Positions 59,507 to 64,000 of a DNA stretch of 64,000 nucleotides are shown here, piece after piece. Position 1 is the first letter of the stretch, and each line of letters starts with the position of its first letter. Made by a program: the position numbers and the translations under genes. Origin of the DNA: Acetobacter suratthaniensis (GTDB lineage Bacteria > Pseudomonadota > Alphaproteobacteria > Acetobacterales > Acetobacteraceae); contig NZ_JAFVMG010000012.1 of NCBI RefSeq assembly GCF_017377745.1, forward strand, positions 21,261 through 85,260. Direction: 5' to 3'. The notes under the pieces were generated by a model, which was given only the letters and a program-made list of their open reading frames with translations, was not told the origin of the DNA and searched no databases.

Positions 59507-61122
59507 AGGCCCGCCACCCCCTAGCGCTAATGGCGGTTCTGGCTAGCATACTGGCTGGCTGCGCCCCATCGGAACTCGCCATAGCCCCCGCCGCCCCCAA
59601 CCAGCCGTGGCAACCCGACACCACAGCCGATGGCAGTATTGTACCGGCCCGCATGGGGGGTAAAAAAGGCTTGGCCCTTCCCCCCGGCTATACCCTGCCC
59701 TCCGACCCGCATGTGGTCACACTCGGCAGTTCACCCCTCCTGCCCCCACAGGGCGGGCGCCCTTATACACTGGCCGATCTGATTGACGCGGCACAGTCCT
59801 CCAACCCGCAAACCCGCGTAGCCTGGAACACCGCCCGTGACTCGGCGCTGGCCGTGGGCATGATCAAAAGCACTTACCTGCCCTACCTGACCGCAACCGT
59901 GGTAGGCGGGATCTCCCATAGTGACGGGCAGACCAACGACGCCGCACTGGACATCAATAACGCCTATTCCTTCAATGCTGACGGCTCTCCCCGGCACCGC
60001 AACACCAATACGGGCGAAGTCCAGACACTGGGCCTGCGATGGCTGCTGTTCGACTTCGGCCGCCGCGAAGCGCTTGTGCGTGGTGCGCGCGAACTCCAGC
60101 TTGCGACAAACGTGCTGTTTACCGCCACCCACCAGAAAATCATCTACGCGGTTACTGTCGCCTTTTATACCCATGCGGCGGCGGCAAACCGGGTCGCGCT
60201 CCTGCACATCTCTTTAGAGAATGCCCAGCGCATACAGGCAGCCTCCGAAGCACGGCTCAAGCAGGGGCAGGGTACGATTGTTGACGTAACACAGGCACAG
60301 CAGGCTACGGCGCAGGTCAACCTGCGCCTTGTTCAGGCCGAAGGGCAGGAGCAGAACACCTACATGGCCCTGCTGAGCGAAACCGGTGCCTCGGCTTCAT
60401 CCCAGATCAAGCTTGAAGATGTCTCTGGCCGCCCGCTCACCATGGACGATGTGCGTTTTAGCGATGACATGGTCAAACAGGCCGTGGCCCGCAGGCCCGA
60501 CGTACTGGCCGCCTATGCCGCAGCGCGGGCCGCACGCAACCGCATTACTGCCGCGCGTGACGCCTTTCTGCCCAGCATATTCATGGTCGGCAACGTCTCC
60601 TACGCCACGGGCAGCATGAACCTGACCTCCATGCCCAGCGCAGGCAGTGACAGCACGTCCACCCTCAACCTGTCGGGCAACCGCTTCAGCACCCTGCTGC
60701 TTGGCGGCATCAGCATTCCCATCTTTGATGGTGGCCTGCGGGCGGCAGCCGTCAAACGCGCGCAGGATCAGTCCGATAGCGCAGAAGCCACGTTGCGGCA
60801 GACCGTCAATGAATCCATCAAACAGATTGTCATGGCGGAAAACGCACTACACACCAGCCTGAGCGCCTATACGGCCTCCAACAGGCTTTCTGTTGCCTCG
60901 CATACTGGTTTTGATGCCGCGCTTGCGGCCTATCGCAGCGGCGTTGGCTCCATTACCCAGACAGAACTGGCAGGCAACGGGTTACTTGATGCGGATATAA
61001 GCCGTTCAGATGCCTATTACGCCTCGCTGATGGCAGCCGCAGGGCTGGCCTTCGCCACCGGCGCACTGGGCGATGCCCAGACCATGAACGCGCCACAACA
61101 GGATATGGAACCACCCCCCTGA
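59503..61122 (+). CDS. mdtP: TolC-family outer-membrane factor (MdtP-like)
   Basis: This 539-residue lipoprotein (lipobox LAGC near residue 20) is an outer-membrane efflux protein. Its repeats show the long helices of the family: GLRWLLFDFGRREALVRGARELQLATNVLFTATHQKIIYAVTVAFY near 175 and NRITAARDAFLPSIFMVG near 347. GGISIPIFDGGLRAAAVKRAQDQSDSAEATLRQTVNESIKQI follows. It ends the ytcA-mdtNOP-like operon, and a hairpin follows after 77 bp. It would let the exporter discharge straight to the outside. Confidence 0.9.
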   Translation: MKARHPLALMAVLASILAGCAPSELAIAPAAPNQPWQPDTTADGSIVPARMGGKKGLALPPGYTLPSDPHVVTLGSSPLLPPQGGRPYTLADLIDAAQSSNPQTRVAWNTARDSALAVGMIKSTYLPYLTATVVGGISHSDGQTNDAALDINNAYSFNADGSPRHRNTNTGEVQTLGLRWLLFDFGRREALVRGARELQLATNVLFTATHQKIIYAVTVAFYTHAAAANRVALLHISLENAQRIQAASEARLKQGQGTIVDVTQAQQATAQVNLRLVQAEGQEQNTYMALLSETGASASSQIKLEDVSGRPLTMDDVRFSDDMVKQAVARRPDVLAAYAAARAARNRITAARDAFLPSIFMVGNVSYATGSMNLTSMPSAGSDSTSTLNLSGNRFSTLLLGGISIPIFDGGLRAAAVKRAQDQSDSAEATLRQTVNESIKQIVMAENALHTSLSAYTASNRLSVASHTGFDAALAAYRSGVGSITQTELAGNGLLDADISRSDAYYASLMAAAGLAFATGALGDAQTMNAPQQDMEPPP

Positions 61123-61198
61123 AGCCACGCGCCCCGGCACAGAAGCGCCGGAGCTATAAAACCCCATACTGCGCACTGAACAAGACAGCAAAAAGCCA

Positions 61199-61235
61199 TT
61201 CGCCAGACGAATGCGTTATCCGCATGTCTGGTGAA
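61199..61235 (+). terminator. Long hairpin after the exporter operon
   Basis: TTCGCCAGAC (61199-61208) pairs with GTCTGGTGAA (61226-61235) with one G-T pair, and ATGCG pairs with CGCAT inside. A T run lies 8 nt after it. It probably ends the exporter transcript. Confidence 0.6.
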
Positions 61236-61262
61236 AAGCGTTCAATTTTTCAGGAAAAATTG

Positions 61263-61339
61263 TGGTGCACCCGAAGAGACTCGAACTCCTAACCCCCAGA
61301 TTCGTAGTCTGGTGCTCTATCCAGTTGAGCTACGGGTGC
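61263..61339 (-). tRNA. tRNA-Arg (anticodon ACG)
   Basis: On the minus strand a full cloverleaf is visible: acceptor GCACCCG/CGGGTGC, D arm AGCTC...GAGC, anticodon stem CCAGA/TCTGG with loop CTACGAA (anticodon ACG), T arm and an encoded CCA. The A34 would be converted to inosine, so it reads CGU, CGC and CGA. Confidence 0.95.
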
Positions 61340-61440
61340 GCTGTGAGGCGGTTTCTAGCTGAGCTTGGCGGGGTCGACAAGCCTGAAAATGCAGTTTTTT
61401 TCATTTTTTTTGCACAAAGCCAAAAAATCCGCAGTCGCCC

Positions 61441-61902
61441 CTACTTTCCCGGCCTTTTCAACGTGATATGCGCCCGGCAATCCGCCGCGCCATAAACGCC
61501 CTCGAACGTATCCCCCACGGGATGCGCCTCGAACACCAGCACCACGGGGTGATCCTTGTTGTCCTGTAGAACAAGCTGCGCATGATAATGCTGCCGCTGC
61601 TTGTCGGGCACGCCCCTCAGCACCAGCGTTCCTGTCTGCGGTGCAAACAGTATGTGCTTGGGCATAATCTGCATGAGCGATTCTTCCGCAGTCGGGCAGT
61701 TGCTACCCTTCTCGCGCACCAGCATGCCCACCCAGTCGCCATAGGGGTCTTCCGCCGCGCTGGTTGCATGCGCCGTGGGGGCCAGCCCCGGCGCACCCGC
61801 CACCGCGCAGCCACCCAGAATAACCGCAAGCCCTGCCAGTGGCGCACAGACCCTGCGTGAAACAGCGCCCGACCGCAGCGTGCGCAAGAAAGAACGAAGC
61901 AT
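61441..61902 (-). CDS. Small uncharacterised lipoprotein
   Basis: This 153-residue protein has a basic N-terminus, a hydrophobic stretch and a lipobox LGGC near residue 30. The mature part begins with a low-complexity linker, then DPYGDWVGMLVREKGSNCPTAEESLMQI and a beta-rich section that includes LVLRGVPDKQRQHYHAQLVL and ends in ADCRAHITLKRPGK. I recognise no family. The ATG at 61902 has GAGGGG upstream; a longer reading to 62061 adds residues without a signal peptide. It stands alone between tRNA-Arg and guaA. Confidence 0.75.
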   Translation of the reverse strand: MLRSFLRTLRSGAVSRRVCAPLAGLAVILGGCAVAGAPGLAPTAHATSAAEDPYGDWVGMLVREKGSNCPTAEESLMQIMPKHILFAPQTGTLVLRGVPDKQRQHYHAQLVLQDNKDHPVVLVFEAHPVGDTFEGVYGAADCRAHITLKRPGK

Positions 61903-62181
61903 GGCAAGACCCCTCAAACCAGAGAAAACCGGACAACAATCCGCACCTGACTGTGCGGCGCTTCGGTGTTGCGGGCAAGCCATGACCACGGACCTGTCCG
62001 CCCACAGGTAGTTTTTGTGGGTGACGCAGGGAAGGCATGGCTTTATACCCGGCCCTGTCAAAGCGAAGTAACCCGTAACCCCGCCTTGGCTGGTTGATAC
62101 CCGAGAACCACCCTTGTAGATGAAACAGGGTAAACCGGTTCCGCACCGTCACCCAAGCCGCCTGGAAAGACAAGCAAGCCC

Positions 62182-63783
62182 ATGTCCGCTGCCCCCACCG
62201 CGCCCGTTTCCTCTGTCACGCTGGATGAAACCCTGCATCAGGATCGTATTCTGATTCTGGATTTTGGTAGCCAGGTGACACAGCTGATCGCCCGTCGTGT
62301 GCGCGAAAGCGGTGTGTATTGCGAGATCTGGCCTTTCACCACCGACCCGGCGCGGATCAAGACTTTTGCCCCGCGCGGCATCATTCTCTCTGGCGGCCCG
62401 GCCAGCGTAAATGGCCCGGATGCGCCGCGCATTCCCGATGCGGTGTTTGACATGGCCGTACCCGTGCTGGGCATCTGCTACGGGCAGCAGGCCCTGTGCA
62501 AGCAGCTCGGCGGGGAAGTGGAAAGCGGCGACCACCGTGAGTTCGGCCGCGCTTTTGTCGATATTGTCGAAGACTGCGCCCTGTTCCGTGGCGCATGGGC
62601 GCGGGGTGGCCGCGAACAGGTGTGGATGAGCCATGGCGACCGCGTAACCGCCCTGCCGCCGGGTTTCCGTACCGTGGCCGTGAGCGAAGGTGCGCCCTTT
62701 GCCGTGATCGCGGATGAAGGCCGCAGGCTGTATGGCGTGCAGTTCCACCCTGAAGTGGTGCATACCCCCCACGGTGCGGCTCTGCTGCGCAACTTCACGC
62801 ATAATGTTGCAGGCTGCTCGGGCACGTGGACCATGGCGGGTTTCCGCGACATGGAAATCGCGCGGATTCGTGAACAGGTCGGCACTGGCCATGTGATCTG
62901 CGGCCTGTCCGGCGGTGTGGATTCCTCTGTAGCGGCCGTACTGATCCATGAAGCCATTGGCGATCAGCTTACCTGCATTTTCGTCGATCACGGCATGCTC
63001 CGCGCGGGTGAGGCCGAGGAGGTTGTCAGCACCTTTCAGGGTCAGTTCAATATCCGCCTTGTCCACCGCGATGCGTCCGACATCTTCCTGTCAGCGCTCG
63101 ATGGCGTGACCGACCCCGAAATCAAGCGCAAGACCATTGGCCGTCTGTTTGTTGAGGTGTTCGAGGAAGAGGCAACCAAGCTCGGTGGCGCGCAGTTCCT
63201 TGCACAGGGCACGCTCTACCCGGACGTGATCGAAAGCGTCAGCTTTACCGGCGGGCCGTCCGTTACCATCAAATCGCACCACAATGTGGGCGGTCTGCCT
63301 GAGCGCATGAACATGAAGCTGGTGGAACCGCTGCGCGAACTGTTCAAGGACGAGGTGCGTGACCTTGGCCGTGAGCTGGGTATTCCCGAAAACATTGTCG
63401 GGCGTCATCCCTTCCCCGGCCCGGGTCTGTCCATCCGTATCCCCGGCGCGATCACGCGGGAAAAACTGGATCTGCTGCGCAAGGTGGATACCGTTTTCCT
63501 TGAAGAAATCCGCGCTGCCGGTCTGTACGATGCCATCTGGCAGGCTTTTGCCGTGCTGCTGCCGGTACGCACCGTGGGCGTAATGGGCGATGGCCGCACC
63601 TACGATCAGGCCTGCGCCCTGCGCGCTGTCACCAGCACGGACGGCATGACCGCCGATGTCTATCCCTTCGACATGGGGTTCCTGACCCGCGTGGCCGGAC
63701 GTATTGTCAACGAAGTGCGCGGCATCAACCGCGTAACCTACGACATCACCTCCAAACCCCCCGGCACCATCGAGTGGGAATGA
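62182..63783 (+). CDS. guaA: GMP synthase (glutamine-hydrolysing)
   Basis: GuaA converts XMP to GMP using glutamine and ATP. This 533-residue protein has the class I glutamine amidotransferase (GICYGQQ with Cys99, then MSHGD and [11 protein letters not shown]), the ATP-PPase P-loop [11 protein letters not shown] near residue 243, and the C-terminal dimer domain with [15 protein letters not shown]. The ATG at 62182 is 20 residues before the first conserved motif, typical for alphaproteobacteria. A clear terminator follows. Confidence 0.97.
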   Translation: MSAAPTAPVSSVTLDETLHQDRILILDFGSQVTQLIARRVRESGVYCEIWPFTTDPARIKTFAPRGIILSGGPASVNGPDAPRIPDAVFDMAVPVLGICYGQQALCKQLGGEVESGDHREFGRAFVDIVEDCALFRGAWARGGREQVWMSHGDRVTALPPGFRTVAVSEGAPFAVIADEGRRLYGVQFHPEVVHTPHGAALLRNFTHNVAGCSGTWTMAGFRDMEIARIREQVGTGHVICGLSGGVDSSVAAVLIHEAIGDQLTCIFVDHGMLRAGEAEEVVSTFQGQFNIRLVHRDASDIFLSALDGVTDPEIKRKTIGRLFVEVFEEEATKLGGAQFLAQGTLYPDVIESVSFTGGPSVTIKSHHNVGGLPERMNMKLVEPLRELFKDEVRDLGRELGIPENIVGRHPFPGPGLSIRIPGAITREKLDLLRKVDTVFLEEIRAAGLYDAIWQAFAVLLPVRTVGVMGDGRTYDQACALRAVTSTDGMTADVYPFDMGFLTRVAGRIVNEVRGINRVTYDITSKPPGTIEWE

Positions 63784-63829
63784 TTCCGCGTCTGGCATAG
63801 GGTAGCATCACCCGGCATGAAAGTGCCTT

Positions 63830-63859
63830 AAAGCCCGCAGGAGTGCGGGCTTTTTTGTT
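63830..63859 (+). terminator. Rho-independent terminator of guaA
   Basis: A 10-bp stem AAAGCCCGCA (63830-63839) pairs with 63844-63853, with a 4-nt loop, followed by a T run (63851-63863 region). It is about 45 bp after the guaA stop. Confidence 0.92.
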
Positions 63860-63959
63860 TTTTGGTCCGGTATTGTCTGGCACCGAACGGTATCGCCAAG
63901 CAGTTATTTTTTATAGCATAGTGCGTGGCACTGACTGTGTCTGATGCCATGATTTTTGT

Positions 63960-63998
63960 TAATACCATGTCGGACATTTTGTGGGTGCCATGGTATTA
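63960..63998. repeat. Inverted repeat at the right edge
   Basis: TAATACCATG (63960-63969) and CATGGTATTA (63989-63998) form a perfect 10-bp inverted repeat with a 19-nt spacer. It may be an operator for the next gene or part of a repeat cut by the window edge. No gene is visible in 63860-64000. Confidence 0.55.
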
Positions 63999-64000
63999 GG

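Noticed and set aside
1..64000. CRISPR arrays, insertion sequences or phage modules
   Set aside because: No regularly spaced direct repeats, transposase or integrase motifs were seen in the window.

Overview
This window looks like chromosome of an acetic acid bacterium (Acetobacteraceae; Acetobacter or a close genus). The DNA is GC-rich, and most proteins read as alphaproteobacterial. Several genes fit this lifestyle: an acetate uptake transporter of the SatP type, several TonB-dependent receptors, cobalamin lower-ligand genes and an MdtNOP-like exporter. There are no insertion sequences, phage genes or CRISPR arrays. Genus-level assignment is inference.

Positions 1-7000 (minus strand) hold a urea/guanidine carboxylase operon. 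It encodes an ABC permease and ATPase, a NikR-like ribbon-helix-helix regulator, two DUF1989 proteins and the large biotin carboxylase, which runs off the left edge. The regulator has lost three of the four NikR nickel ligands. An inverted repeat overlaps a promoter with a perfect TTGACA box just upstream. No substrate-binding protein gene is present. From 7250 to 16400 come a lipocalin-like protein, a LysR regulator, a siderophore-type receptor, an Lrp regulator divergent from a DMT exporter, and an amino-acid permease coupled to an outer-membrane barrel. These are followed by a very AT-rich 0.4 kb stretch and tRNA-Glu.

Positions 16450-20250 are a copper module: TonB, a DUF2946 Met/His-rich protein and an OprC/NosA-like receptor. 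Positions 20299-26253 hold a TonB receptor, an MFS transporter and an aldo/keto reductase in one minus-strand operon, divergent from a TauD-family dioxygenase; this could be an uncharacterised scavenging pathway. An aldehyde dehydrogenase follows. Positions 27916-31889 hold the cobalamin lower-ligand genes cobU, cobT, cobS, bluB and cobC. An AT-richer orphan gene lies at 32154.

Positions 33147-43314 include MarR-FUSC, satP, an enoyl-CoA hydratase/HIBYL-CoA hydrolase, a flavin reductase, a cysteine synthase, a DUF2272 lipoprotein, a YbaK deacylase, mtnA and a histone H1-like protein. Positions 43407-50683 include a type III asparaginase, zur with a coupled unknown gene, znuABC behind a probable Zur operator, and an ArsR-methyltransferase fusion followed by metF. 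Positions 51195-55949 are envelope genes (hldD, lgt, a MidA-like methyltransferase, pgeF, a lipoprotein). Positions 56098-61122 are a small Cys-rich exported protein followed by ytcA-mdtNOP-like exporter genes. tRNA-Arg, a small lipoprotein and guaA close the window.

Starts were re-chosen where a better ribosome-binding site or a stop/start overlap supported it. All family assignments come from reading motifs by eye; no database search was possible.
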